Shown: positions 25,128 through 34,059, counted from the first letter of the stretch. The stretch: 64,000 nucleotides of DNA from an uncultured Lachnospiraceae bacterium (GCA_910578085.1 CAJTPM010000016.1:31377-95376); one strand, 5' to 3'. Notes: a model not told the origin generated them from the sequence alone. Numbers and translations are program-made.

Positions 25128-25263
25128 AACTTTTGCAAATAGAAAGACAGCTTGCGATGCGCCGGCTGTCATTTGAATGTCAGGCGGTTGCGAAACGGCA
25201 GAATCAACAGATTTGGCAGTCACCTGATTCAGACATATGTAAGAAGACGAGGAGCGAAGCAGT

Positions 25264-26505
25264 ATGAAGAAGGCGATCAGAAATTTTTATAAGGGAATTT
25301 TTGTCAGCATTCTGGCAGGAATGGTGGCAGGCGGCTGGTACATGTGCTATAACTCTGTCCCTTCTCAGGTGAGACTTACAACGCAGAAAGAGCAGCAGAT
25401 GAATTTCAGGCTGCCGGCAAGCGCCAGTATTGAGACGGCGCAGGGCAGAATGCAGACTGGACTTTATCGCCCCGTGACGATGGTGACCGGCGCTTCGGAA
25501 GCCACTTATCAGATGAATGTAAAACTGCTGGGTGTCATTCCGTTAAAAAATGTGGAAATACAGGTGATGAGCGAGAGGAGCGTTTCCGCAGCCGGATTTC
25601 CGGTGGGGATTTTTTTGAAGACAAAGGGTGTGATGGTAGTAGGCGTGGGCAGTTTTAACAGTCCGGACGGAGCTGTCCGCGAGCCATCCAGGGGACATCT
25701 GACCGAGGGGGATTATATTCTCAGCTACAATGGAGAGGAAATTACAGGAAAAAAACAGTTTATGAGTCTGCTTGCGGAAAATGCGGGAACGGAAGTGCTG
25801 CTCGGCATCGAGCGGAACGGCGTGTACTTAGAGGAGCGGGTGACGCCTGCTCAGAATCAGAACGGGGAATACAAGATGGGCATCTGGATCAGAGACAATG
25901 CCCAGGGAGTGGGAACTCTTACCTTTGTGGATGAAAATGGCAATTTTGGAGCTCTTGGGCACGGCATTACGGATTCCGATACCGGGGAGCTGATGGAACT
26001 GGGAAGAGGTTCCCTCTACGGCACGAAGATCGTGGCGGTCCGCAAAGGAACGGACGGCGTTCCCGGAGAACTGACCGGTATGATAGAATATGATGACGCC
26101 AATGTGATCGGGGAGATCACAAAAAATACGCCCTACGGTATTTTCGGGCGACTGGATCTGGAGAAGGTGAGAGAAAACGGCATTGCGCTGGAAACCCAGG
26201 AGATCGGCTTCAAACAGGATATCCAACTGGGGCCGGCGACAATGATCTCATCAGTAAATGAGGAGATGCATGAGTACAGTATCGAGATCACGGCCATCCA
26301 TATGGGAAATGATGGAGGAAACAAGGGGCTTGAGCTGCTTGTGACGGATGAGGAGTTGTTAAACCTGACGGGAGGTATCGTGCAGGGGATGAGCGGCAGT
26401 CCGATTATCCAGAACGGAAAAGTGGTGGGGGCCGTAACCCATGTGCTTGTAAATGCGCCAGAGAAAGGGTATGGGATATTTATTGAGGAGATGCTGGTGG
26501 AGTAG
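25264..26505 (+). CDS. spoIVB: SpoIVB peptidase (S55 family)
   Basis: SpoIVB is a forespore-secreted serine peptidase that triggers pro-sigma-K processing. The 413-residue product has an N-terminal membrane anchor/signal (GIFVSILAGMVAGGWYMCY), a PDZ domain around residues 105-195 (PSRGHLTEGDYILSYNGEEI) and the S55 domain. His233 (FGALGHGITD), Asp362 and Ser377 (GIVQGMSGSPIIQNGKVVGA) fit the catalytic triad of the Bacillus enzyme in order and spacing. GAGGAG lies upstream of the ATG. spo0A, normally the next gene, is not found here; an unrelated membrane-protein pair follows after 145 bases. Confidence 0.96.
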   Translation: MKKAIRNFYKGIFVSILAGMVAGGWYMCYNSVPSQVRLTTQKEQQMNFRLPASASIETAQGRMQTGLYRPVTMVTGASEATYQMNVKLLGVIPLKNVEIQVMSERSVSAAGFPVGIFLKTKGVMVVGVGSFNSPDGAVREPSRGHLTEGDYILSYNGEEITGKKQFMSLLAENAGTEVLLGIERNGVYLEERVTPAQNQNGEYKMGIWIRDNAQGVGTLTFVDENGNFGALGHGITDSDTGELMELGRGSLYGTKIVAVRKGTDGVPGELTGMIEYDDANVIGEITKNTPYGIFGRLDLEKVRENGIALETQEIGFKQDIQLGPATMISSVNEEMHEYSIEITAIHMGNDGGNKGLELLVTDEELLNLTGGIVQGMSGSPIIQNGKVVGAVTHVLVNAPEKGYGIFIEEMLVE

Positions 26506-26650
26506 GGAAAGATTATGACTGGTGCAAGGTCACAGCCGCAGAGTTAATCTGTTATGCTGTCAGAACAAAAAGTGATTTTATGCTTGCCTGCACACAGCAG
26601 GCAGGTGTAAAATTTAATAATAATGCTGATAGATAACAGGGGGATAGCAG

Positions 26651-27541
26651 GTGTATTTCAGGAAATGGCTGAGGGAAAATGTAACGGATGTACATAGAGA
26701 AAAGGCAGCGAAAATTTTGCTGGCGATACTGATAGCTGTGTTTTCTGTATTGATACTGGCGTCTGAAGTACCGGAGAGTAACTATGTTCAGGAGACGTTG
26801 GAAAGTCTGGAGGAGAGTAAAACAACGGTGATGGAATTTTCCGGCGCAACGATAGCGGTTTCTGTGGCTATTACGGTGCTCCCGGATGATATTGGCAGCC
26901 CGATAGCAGGCACGCTTGCGGATATGAATAAATATTTTGTGTTTATTTTTGCAGTTCTGCACCTGGAAAGACTGGTCGTTGTAGAAGGAATGAAGTTTTC
27001 GTTTGTATATATCATACCGATTGCCTGCGTATTGTATATTTTTGCTGTAGTATGGGGAAAAGCCTTCTTCAGGAATCTGGCTGCAAAGCTGATGATTCTC
27101 GGACTGGCGGTCGTGTGTGTCATACCGATCAGCACACATTTTACAGAAAAAGTGTGTGAAGATTATCTGGTGTACGTGGATGAAACGATAGCGGAGGCAA
27201 ACGCCGGAGCTGAGAAGGTGAACGAGGTGACGGCTTCTGGTGACGAAGGGACAACTGTCCTGGACAAACTGACTGATGCGTTCGAAACTGTCGTACAGGG
27301 CGCATCGGATCTGCTGGCATATTTTGAGAATGTCCTGAAAAAATGCGTGAATTCCCTTGCCATTATGATCGTGACGACATGTGTTTTGCCGATATTTGTG
27401 CTGCTGTTTTTCCGGTGGCTGCTTAAGGAATTATTCAGCCTGAACCTGTCGGGCCCCCGGATGGACTTTGTTTTGCAGGAACGAAAGAGTGGCAGAAAGG
27501 CGATCGAGAGGGATTGGGAGAAAGCGGAGGGAGAGCGATGA
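26651..27541 (+). CDS. Uncharacterised polytopic membrane protein
   Basis: I do not recognise this 296-residue protein. It has about five hydrophobic segments: residues 19-40, 93-110, 116-140, 145-166 and 236-262. The stretch 167-235 between the last two is acidic and helical and probably faces outward. The GTG start has GGGGGA 6 bases before it. The stop overlaps the next start (ATGA), so it is coupled to a DUF4230-like gene. The pair occupies the place where spo0A usually follows spoIVB. A sporulation role is possible from position only; nothing in the sequence proves it. Confidence 0.7.
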   Translation: MYFRKWLRENVTDVHREKAAKILLAILIAVFSVLILASEVPESNYVQETLESLEESKTTVMEFSGATIAVSVAITVLPDDIGSPIAGTLADMNKYFVFIFAVLHLERLVVVEGMKFSFVYIIPIACVLYIFAVVWGKAFFRNLAAKLMILGLAVVCVIPISTHFTEKVCEDYLVYVDETIAEANAGAEKVNEVTASGDEGTTVLDKLTDAFETVVQGASDLLAYFENVLKKCVNSLAIMIVTTCVLPIFVLLFFRWLLKELFSLNLSGPRMDFVLQERKSGRKAIERDWEKAEGER

Positions 27542-28227
27542 GGAGAAAACTCTTAAATGGTGTCTGTTCCCTGCTGGTAATTCTGATTATCTGCGTTTTG
27601 GTCTGGGGCAGGCATAATAAAATTCCGGTATTTAAAGAAAGCTATGACGATGGTGTGGAACAGATCGATTTAAACACCATTTATCTGGAAGGCAGCGGCG
27701 TGGAAGTAAATTTTTCGGAGGTTTTACTGGGAAAACAGGAAGAGACAAGGAAACTTATTGTGAGCACCCAGGAGGCGACGGTCTCCACCGAACTCTCAGA
27801 CAGACTGATTCAGAAACTGGATTTCGATTTCCTGAAAAAGACACAGAAGGTCAGTTATACGGGAAAAGGTTATTTTGTGGTAGATCTTGATGGTCTAACA
27901 GAGGAAGATATCATCGACGACAAAGAGAAAAGAATTCTTACCATTAAGATCGAACACGCCTATCTGCAGGCGATCGAGATAGATCCTGACAAAATCATTG
28001 TGGATGATGTAAAAGAGGGGCTGCTTGCGAGAGGAGATATCGAGCTGACTGTGAAAGATTTAAACGCCATCGAAAAGGAATTGAGAGGCCGGCTGGAGAC
28101 GAAATTCAATACGGCGGAAAACGGACAGCAAGCGGATGATCTTGCGCTTAACATGGTCAGGGAAGTCTATGAACCCATCGTTAAAGCGATCGATCGAAGA
28201 TACAGCGTTGTGGTGGAGTTTCAATAA
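27538..28227 (+). CDS. DUF4230-like membrane-anchored protein
   Basis: A 229-residue protein with a single N-terminal membrane segment (LLNGVCSLLVILIICVLVW) and a large extracytoplasmic domain. The segment TGKGYFVVDLDGLTEEDI...KRILTIKIEHAYLQAIEIDPDKI, followed by a helical C-terminus, resembles the DUF4230 family, whose function is unknown. I base this on memory of the family pattern, so the assignment is tentative. GGAGGGAGAG lies before the ATG at 27538, which overlaps the stop of the membrane protein upstream. Only 20 bases separate it from the convergent AraC gene. Confidence 0.65.
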   Translation: MRRKLLNGVCSLLVILIICVLVWGRHNKIPVFKESYDDGVEQIDLNTIYLEGSGVEVNFSEVLLGKQEETRKLIVSTQEATVSTELSDRLIQKLDFDFLKKTQKVSYTGKGYFVVDLDGLTEEDIIDDKEKRILTIKIEHAYLQAIEIDPDKIIVDDVKEGLLARGDIELTVKDLNAIEKELRGRLETKFNTAENGQQADDLALNMVREVYEPIVKAIDRRYSVVVEFQ

Positions 28228-28247
28228 TATAAAAACACTGGAATATA

Positions 28248-29108
28248 TCAGCGCCATTTTTTCCGGTAATCCCTGGGGCTGATACCTTCCACCTGTTTGA
28301 ATATCCTGGAAAAGTAGTAGAGCGGCGTGATACCACAGCGTTCACTGATCTCTTCTATGGAGAGGCCGGAGAAACGCAGAAGTTCTTTGGCGTGAGAGAT
28401 TCTAGTCTGCAGCAGATAGCTCCCCACCGTAAGGCCGTATTCGTTTCTGAAAAGGCGGGTCAGATAGTATTTATTTACATAAAACTTTTCTGATAGCATA
28501 GTGAGAGTTATTTTTTCTGAGAGATGATCTTTCAGATATTTCTGTATTTCAAGCAGAGACTGGCGTTCCTTTCCGGGTATTCTGGATTCAGGATGCCAGC
28601 TTTCTGCCATCAGAAGGCAGCAGAGAGCAGAAAGGTGCTCATTGATCCTCATATCTTTTATATGGTCGTCGGATGCGGCCAGTTCAAATAGTTTTTCCCA
28701 ACAATTTACAAAATCTCCCATAGTTTCAGGATGAAACAGGACTTCTCCGCCTCTTTCCATGTATTTCCGATAGATACCGGGGGCTGTGGGACCATAAAAG
28801 TGGATCCAGCGTATCGTCCAGAGATCGTCGGAACTTTCATGAAAATATTCGTTTTTGCAGTTGATAAGGACACAGTCCCCACGGGAGAGCTTATATTCTT
28901 CTCCCAGATAGGAAAGTCTGCCGCTGCCCGAAAGCACTATGATAAACAGATAGGAGGCCAGATCCGGGTGGGTGCTGATATGGGGCTGTCTGGCATGCAC
29001 CTGTCCGATTTCCTGTAGATATAACAGATTTTCTCTGGCAAATTCCGAGGGAGTATGCAGAATGCGGTTGGAGTGGACATATGTACCCTGATAATTATAA
29101 TTTTTCAT
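28248..29108 (-). CDS. AraC family transcriptional regulator
   Basis: A 286-residue AraC-type regulator. The N-terminal half is a cupin-like sensor (SYLFIIVLSGSGRLSYLGEEYKLSRGDCVLINC). The C-terminal 100 residues hold two helix-turn-helix units, with KITLTMLSEKFYVNKYYLTRLFRNEYGLTVGSYL and the closing SIEEISERCGITPLYYFSRIFKQVEGISPRDYRKKW signature. Regulators of this layout usually respond to sugars. It is divergent from the GDP-fucose operon and shares a 196-base intergenic region with it, so control of gmd-fcl-manC-manA is plausible but not shown. Confidence 0.92.
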   Translation of the reverse strand: MKNYNYQGTYVHSNRILHTPSEFARENLLYLQEIGQVHARQPHISTHPDLASYLFIIVLSGSGRLSYLGEEYKLSRGDCVLINCKNEYFHESSDDLWTIRWIHFYGPTAPGIYRKYMERGGEVLFHPETMGDFVNCWEKLFELAASDDHIKDMRINEHLSALCCLLMAESWHPESRIPGKERQSLLEIQKYLKDHLSEKITLTMLSEKFYVNKYYLTRLFRNEYGLTVGSYLLQTRISHAKELLRFSGLSIEEISERCGITPLYYFSRIFKQVEGISPRDYRKKWR

Positions 29109-29181
29109 GAATAAACCTCATTTTCAGGTATGGTTGCAGCAATAGGGCAGGATTGATCCGGAATCTGCCGATTTAATGGAT

Positions 29182-29210
29182 AGTATAATATAAAAGTCAA
29201 TATAATGCAA
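29182..29210 (-). promoter_or_regulatory. Sigma-A-type promoter of the AraC gene
   Basis: Read on the - strand: -35 TTGCAT (29210-29205), 17-base spacer, -10 TATACT (29187-29182). The start codon lies about 75 bases further down. I could not define an equally good promoter for gmd on the + strand, which may fit a need for an activator. Confidence 0.6.
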
Positions 29211-29304
29211 GTTTGGGACAATAATTTCTATAGCAATGCGGATAATAAAGAAGTATAGTATAGTTTGATAAATGCAAATACAGGATCGGTGTGAGGTGTA
29301 AAAG

Positions 29305-30396
29305 ATGAAAAAGAGGGCTTTGATCACGGGGGTAACGGGGCAGGACGGTTCCTATCTGGCAGAATTTTTATTGGAAAAAGGATATGAGGTGTACGGCATG
29401 ATACGGCGCAGCTCCGTGGATTACAGAGAGCGGATTGCGCATTTGGAGGGATGTGAGGAGTTTCATCTGAAATATGGGGATCTGGGGGATTCCATGAGTC
29501 TTGTGAAGCTGGTGGGGGAGATACGGCCGGATGAGATCTATAATCTGGCGGCACAGAGCCATGTGCAGGTGTCCTTTGATGTGCCGGAATATACGGCGGA
29601 TGTGGTGGCCGTAGGAGTACTCAGAGTACTGGAAGCGGTACGGATCTGCGGGCTTACAGAGACATGCCGTATCTATCAGGCTTCCACATCAGAATTATTC
29701 GGGAAGGTGGAGGAGGTTCCCCAGAGAGAGACGACTCCCTTTCATCCCTATTCGCCCTATGCGGTGGCGAAGCAATACGGTTTCTGGATCGTGAAAGAGT
29801 ACAGAGAGGCTTATCAGATGTACTGCTGTTCAGGGATTCTGTTCAACCATGAATCGGAGCGCAGGGGAGAGACTTTTGTCACGAGAAAGATCACGCTGGC
29901 CGCGGCACGCATTGCCCAGGGCAAACAGGATAAACTGTATCTCGGCAATCTTTCATCTCTGCGGGACTGGGGCTATGCAAAGGATTATGTGGAATGTATG
30001 TGGTTGATCTTACAACAGGAAAAACCGGATGATTTTGTGATCGCTACCGGGGTACAGCACTCCGTCAGAGAGTTTGCCACATTAGCTTTCCACTATGCGG
30101 GGATCGGGCTGATATGGCAGGGAGAAGGTATGGAGGAGAAGGGAATCGACAAAGAGACCGGGCGGGTGCTCGTAGAAGTATCCCCGGATTTTTACCGCCC
30201 CACCGATGTGGTGAACCTCTGGGGAGATCCCACGAAAGCAAAGACTGAACTGGGCTGGAATCCAACTGCCACCAGTTTTGAAGAACTGGTGGAGATTATG
30301 GTGAATTACGATATGGAGAAAGTGGCGGTAGAGCGGGCAGAAGAACAGATTCGGACGAATCTGGCGGAATATCTGGAAAAAGGGGTTGTGAAATAA
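29305..30396 (+). CDS. gmd: GDP-mannose 4,6-dehydratase
   Basis: Gmd converts GDP-mannose to GDP-4-keto-6-deoxymannose, the first committed step to GDP-L-fucose. The 363-residue product is a short-chain dehydrogenase with the NADP motif TGVTGQDGSYLAEFLLEKGY at the N-terminus, the RRSSVDYRERIAHL segment, and the catalytic YSPYAVAKQYG (Tyr-x3-Lys). HESERRGETFVTRKIT is a Gmd hallmark. It starts the four-gene operon gmd-fcl-manC-manA, with GAGGTG upstream. Confidence 0.96.
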   Translation: MKKRALITGVTGQDGSYLAEFLLEKGYEVYGMIRRSSVDYRERIAHLEGCEEFHLKYGDLGDSMSLVKLVGEIRPDEIYNLAAQSHVQVSFDVPEYTADVVAVGVLRVLEAVRICGLTETCRIYQASTSELFGKVEEVPQRETTPFHPYSPYAVAKQYGFWIVKEYREAYQMYCCSGILFNHESERRGETFVTRKITLAAARIAQGKQDKLYLGNLSSLRDWGYAKDYVECMWLILQQEKPDDFVIATGVQHSVREFATLAFHYAGIGLIWQGEGMEEKGIDKETGRVLVEVSPDFYRPTDVVNLWGDPTKAKTELGWNPTATSFEELVEIMVNYDMEKVAVERAEEQIRTNLAEYLEKGVVK

Positions 30397-30397
30397 T

Positions 30398-31339
30398 ATG
30401 GAGAAGAATGCGAGGATCTATGTGGCGGGCCATAAGGGCATGGTAGGGAGCGCCATTATGAGGGAACTGAAAAGGCAGGGGTATACCAATCTGATTACAA
30501 AAAGTCACAAAGAGCTGGATCTCTGCAGGCAAAATGAAGTGGAAAAATTTTTTGCTGAAGAAAAGCCGGAATATGTTTTTCTCGCGGCGGCAAAAGTGGG
30601 GGGGATCGTGGCGAACAGCGAGGCGCCGGCAGATTTTATGTGGGTGAATATGACACTTGAGATGAATGTGATCCATTCAGCATGGCAAAATAGTTGTAAA
30701 AAGCTGGAATTTTTGGGGTCTTCCTGCATCTATCCGAGGCTTGCACCCCAACCCATGCCGGAGAGCTGTCTTCTGACGTCGGCGCTTGAGGAGACCAACG
30801 AAGCCTATGCGCTGGCAAAAATTTCCGGTTTGAAATATTGTTCCTATCTGAACAGGCAGTACGGAACGGACTATATTTCCGTGATGCCCACAAACCTGTA
30901 CGGGCCGGGGGACAATTACCATCCAACCAACAGCCATGTGCTGCCGGCTCTCATCAGGCGTTTTCATGAGGCGAAGGAGAGCGGATACAAGTCCGTCACC
31001 TGCTGGGGCGACGGCTCCCCTTTGCGGGAATTCCTTTATGTGGACGATCTGGCGAATCTGTGCGTTTTTCTGATGAATCATTACAGCGGGGATGAGACCG
31101 TAAATGCAGGAACCGGAAAGGAATTGACGATCAAAGAGCTGACGGAGCTGGTGGCGAAAGTGATTGGATATGAGGGTGAGATCCTGTGGGATACGTCCAG
31201 ACCAAACGGCACCCCCAGGAAACTTCTGGATGTCAGCAAGGCCGGGAAACTGGGGTGGAAGTATAAGACGGAACTGGAAGAGGGTATCAGGCTCAGTTAT
31301 GAGGATTTTCTGCATAGTCCGATGCGGGCAGAGCGCTGA
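30398..31339 (+). CDS. fcl: GDP-L-fucose synthase
   Basis: Fcl (WcaG) epimerises and reduces the Gmd product to GDP-L-fucose. The 313-residue product has the NADP motif VAGHKGMVGSAI, the GSSCIYPRLAPQPMPE segment with the catalytic Ser/Cys, and YALAKISGLKYC with the Tyr-x3-Lys pair. Its ATG follows the gmd stop by one base with only a distant ribosome site, so it probably depends on translation of gmd. With manC and manA downstream the operon covers all steps to GDP-fucose except phosphomannomutase. Confidence 0.96.
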   Translation: MEKNARIYVAGHKGMVGSAIMRELKRQGYTNLITKSHKELDLCRQNEVEKFFAEEKPEYVFLAAAKVGGIVANSEAPADFMWVNMTLEMNVIHSAWQNSCKKLEFLGSSCIYPRLAPQPMPESCLLTSALEETNEAYALAKISGLKYCSYLNRQYGTDYISVMPTNLYGPGDNYHPTNSHVLPALIRRFHEAKESGYKSVTCWGDGSPLREFLYVDDLANLCVFLMNHYSGDETVNAGTGKELTIKELTELVAKVIGYEGEILWDTSRPNGTPRKLLDVSKAGKLGWKYKTELEEGIRLSYEDFLHSPMRAER

Positions 31340-31435
31340 TGGGGAATACCCGATAAATACAGTCCTGTTTCTGAAGACAGACAGGCTTTGGTATACAGGA
31401 AAATTTGCAGACTGCAGAAAGGATATGGTACTTGC

Positions 31436-32749
31436 ATGAATATTATTTTACTGTCGGGAGGTTCGGGGAAAAGGCTGTGGCCTCTTTCCAACGATATTCG
31501 TTCCAAACAGTTCATCAAGATATTTCAAAAGAAGGATGGCACCTATGAATCCATGGTGCAGCGCATCTACAGGCAGATCAAGGAGACGGATGAAACGGCA
31601 AAAGTGACGATCGCCACGAGCAGGGCACAGATCTCCGCCATTCACAATCAGCTGGGGGAGGGGGTGCACATCTCTCCGGAACCCTGCAGGCGGGATACCT
31701 TTCCGGCGATGGCTCTCTCGGCTGCTCATCTGACTGATATACAGGGGATAGACCCGGAGGAGAGTGTGGTAGTCTGTCCGGTGGATCCTTTCGTAGAGAA
31801 GGAATATTTTGAGGCTTTGAAGGCGCTTTCCGTACAGGCCGGGAAAGGGGAGGCAAATCTGGTGTTACTGGGTATTGCTCCGGCCTATCCCAGTGAAAAA
31901 TACGGCTATATTATACCGGAAAAGGAGGAGAAACTTAGTTTTGTAAAAACCTTCCGGGAAAAGCCCACGGCTCAGAAAGCGAAGGAGTATATAGAACAGG
32001 GTGCTTTATGGAACGGAGGCGTCTTTGGCTGTAAACTGAAGTATCTTCTCGAAAAAGCTCACGAACTGATGGATTTTACCGACTATCAGGATCTTTATGA
32101 TAAATATGATACCATGGAAAAGATATCCTTTGACTATGCAGTGGTGGAGAAAGAGCCAAAGATTCAGGTGATGCGCTATGCAGGGCAGTGGAAAGATATC
32201 GGAACCTGGAATACCATGACGGAGGCGATGGAAGAAACTGTTGTGGGCAAGGGGATCATGGATGAGACGTGTAAAGACGTTCATATCGTCAATGAACTGG
32301 ACGTGCCGATACTGGCCATGGGTCTGCAGGATGTGGTGATTTCCGCCTCCCCGGAGGGAATCCTTGTGGCCGATAAGGAGCAAAGCTCCTATATGAAACC
32401 TTTTGTGGATCAGATGGATGGGCAGGTGAAGTTCGCGGAGAAGAGCTGGGGAAGCTACAGGGTGATCGATGTGGAATCTGACAGTATGACTATAAAAGTC
32501 ACACTGCATGCAGGTAATTCCATGAATTACCATTCCCACAGGCACAGGGATGAGATATGGACTGTGATAGAAGGGGAGGGCAGAACCATCGTGGACGGCA
32601 TGGAACAGAAAGTGAAGGCCGGGGATGTGATCACCATGAGTGCAGGCTGCAGGCATACTGTGATCGCGGAGACAAAGTTAAAGCTGATCGAAGTGCAGAT
32701 CGGGGAAGAAATTTCTGTGCAGGATAAGGAGAAACATGAACTGGAATAG
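31436..32749 (+). CDS. manC: Mannose-1-phosphate guanylyltransferase with C-terminal type II isomerase domain
   Basis: ManC makes GDP-mannose from mannose-1-phosphate and GTP. The 437-residue product opens with the nucleotidyltransferase motif ILLSGGSGKRLWPLSN and continues with SKQF and FREKP. The last 110 residues are a cupin (HSHRHRDEIWTVIEGEG and AGDVITMSAGCRHTV) found in bifunctional GDP-mannose pyrophosphorylase/phosphomannose isomerases. The ATG at 31436 gives the normal start; the ribosome site is weak. A separate type I isomerase is encoded next, so the isomerase activity looks duplicated. Confidence 0.93.
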   Translation: MNIILLSGGSGKRLWPLSNDIRSKQFIKIFQKKDGTYESMVQRIYRQIKETDETAKVTIATSRAQISAIHNQLGEGVHISPEPCRRDTFPAMALSAAHLTDIQGIDPEESVVVCPVDPFVEKEYFEALKALSVQAGKGEANLVLLGIAPAYPSEKYGYIIPEKEEKLSFVKTFREKPTAQKAKEYIEQGALWNGGVFGCKLKYLLEKAHELMDFTDYQDLYDKYDTMEKISFDYAVVEKEPKIQVMRYAGQWKDIGTWNTMTEAMEETVVGKGIMDETCKDVHIVNELDVPILAMGLQDVVISASPEGILVADKEQSSYMKPFVDQMDGQVKFAEKSWGSYRVIDVESDSMTIKVTLHAGNSMNYHSHRHRDEIWTVIEGEGRTIVDGMEQKVKAGDVITMSAGCRHTVIAETKLKLIEVQIGEEISVQDKEKHELE

Positions 32750-32788
32750 TGCGGAATAAATACGGTTTTTGTGATAGAAGAAAGGCAT

Positions 32789-33787
32789 ATGATGATGAAC
32801 AGACCATTCTTGTGCAAACCATGCGGAAAAGATTATCTCTGGGGTGGCAGGCGCTTACAGGATGAGATGGGAAAAGACAGGGAACTTTCTCCTCTGGCAG
32901 AGAGCTGGGAATGTTCCACCCATCCCGATGGGCTTTCGCTGGTGGCCGATGGAGAATATGCCGGTGTCCCGCTGCCTGAGCTTTTGCGGATGCACCCGGA
33001 ATATCTGGGAAGTCGTGTCAGAAGGGAAAGGAGCAGGGACGTGGGGCAGCTTCCTGTTCTGGTCAAATTTATAGATGCGAAGAAAGATCTCTCCGTGCAG
33101 GTTCATCCTACGGACGATTACGCGGAAAAATTTGAAAACGGACAGGCGGGCAAAAGTGAATTATGGTATATTCTGGACGCCGCGAAAGACGCCCATATTA
33201 TATACGGGCTGCGACATGGCATACGGAGGGAGGTGCTCAGGAAAGCACTGCAGGATGGAACAGTGGAGAAATATCTGCAAAAAGTGCCGGTGAAAAAAGA
33301 CCAGGTGTTTTTCGTAGAATCGGGGACGATCCATGCGATCGGCGCGGGCTGCCTGATCGCGGAAATTCAGGAAAATTCCAATCTGACCTATCGTCTGTAT
33401 GATTATGACAGAATTGATAAAGATGGAAAGAAAAGGCCTCTCCAGATAGAGAAGGGATTGGATGTGGCTAATCTGGAGGGGGAGAGAGAACCGAGACAAC
33501 CTATCCGGGTGTTAAACTATACACCTGGCTGTGCGAAGGAGCTGCTGGGCAGATGCCGGTATTTCGAGGTGTATCGGATGTTGGTGAATACGGAGAAACG
33601 ACAGGCGGTATGTTACAGGACAGACGAACTGAGTTTTCGGGTACTGCTCTGTATAGATGGGTGTGGCATTCTGACTTTTGAAAATACGGTGCGGGAGATC
33701 TATAAGGGAGACTGTATTTTTGTGCCGGCCGATTCAGTGAAGATCCGGATTCACGGCAAGTTTCAGTTTTTGGATATAAGGTGCTGA
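32789..33787 (+). CDS. manA: Type I mannose-6-phosphate isomerase
   Basis: ManA interconverts fructose-6-phosphate and mannose-6-phosphate, feeding GDP-mannose synthesis. The 332-residue product has KDYLWGGRRL, ESWECSTHPDG, the zinc-site segment DLSVQVHPTDDYA and FFVESGTIHAIGAGCLIAEIQENSNLTYRLYDYDR, typical of clostridial ManA. Three ATGs follow one another at 32789, 32792 and 32795; AAAGG upstream cannot decide between them. It ends the operon and is followed by a terminator. Confidence 0.93.
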   Translation: MMMNRPFLCKPCGKDYLWGGRRLQDEMGKDRELSPLAESWECSTHPDGLSLVADGEYAGVPLPELLRMHPEYLGSRVRRERSRDVGQLPVLVKFIDAKKDLSVQVHPTDDYAEKFENGQAGKSELWYILDAAKDAHIIYGLRHGIRREVLRKALQDGTVEKYLQKVPVKKDQVFFVESGTIHAIGAGCLIAEIQENSNLTYRLYDYDRIDKDGKKRPLQIEKGLDVANLEGEREPRQPIRVLNYTPGCAKELLGRCRYFEVYRMLVNTEKRQAVCYRTDELSFRVLLCIDGCGILTFENTVREIYKGDCIFVPADSVKIRIHGKFQFLDIRC

Positions 33788-33800
33788 GAGATATGAAAAG

Positions 33801-33835
33801 CTTTGTGCAGGCAATGTACCTCCACAAAGTTTTTT
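33801..33835 (+). terminator. Terminator after manA
   Basis: Arms CTTTGTG (33801-33807) and CACAAAG (33823-33829), with three further inner pairs, followed by TTTTTT. It closes the GDP-fucose operon. Confidence 0.8.
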
Positions 33836-33908
33836 GTTTCATGGGAAATTGCGTCCTGTGAAACAAAACGTTCCGCGCAGATCGCACTGCGGCGGAGAGG
33901 ATTTTTTT
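33836..33908 (+). ncRNA. Two further hairpins with a T7 tract (possible small RNA or double terminator)
   Basis: Directly after the manA terminator, GTTTCATGGGA (33836-33846) pairs with TCCTGTGAAAC (33854-33864). Next, TCCGCGCAG (33872-33880) pairs with CTGCGGCGGA (33887-33896, one bulge). The sequence ends in TTTTTTT (33902-33908). Three stem-loops in 110 bases is more than a normal terminator. It could be a small structured RNA, a backup terminator, or the leader region of the XRE gene. No known RNA family was recognised. Confidence 0.35.
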
Positions 33909-33971
33909 ACTTTTATGCAAGTTTTTTATGCTATGGAATGTGAAAGTTGACAGGAAGAAACTGCAGATTGG

Positions 33972-33996
33972 TAGCAAAAGAGGGAATATTTTGCTA
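33972..33996 (+). promoter_or_regulatory. Palindrome upstream of the XRE regulator (operator candidate)
   Basis: Perfect inverted repeat TAGCAAAA (33972-33979) and TTTTGCTA (33989-33996) with a 9-base centre, 64 bases before the XRE gene. Its size and place suit an autoregulatory site. A TTGACA box at about 33948 lies just upstream but lacks a clear -10 partner. Confidence 0.4.
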
Positions 33997-34059
33997 AGAT
34001 AGCATCAGAAACAGGGCGCCGGCAGCCGTTTCGAAACTGAAAGAGACAGGAGAGAGCAA

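Larger units (their letters stand above)
24959..25263. other. Gene-free stretch between the PTS operon and spoIVB
   Basis: 305 bases without a supported gene. It holds a possible stem ATGCCGA/TCGGCAT just after EIIA (about 24977-25004, no proper T-run), a sigma-F/G-like -10 box, a 9-bp hairpin and a short inverted repeat GACAGC/GCTGTC (25146-25170). It also has a 14-base word (25190-25203) that recurs at 48249-48262. Confidence 0.6.

Noticed and set aside
33836..33908. A known riboswitch upstream of the XRE gene
   Set aside because: No conserved core of a riboswitch class that I know could be recognised; only simple stem-loops are visible.
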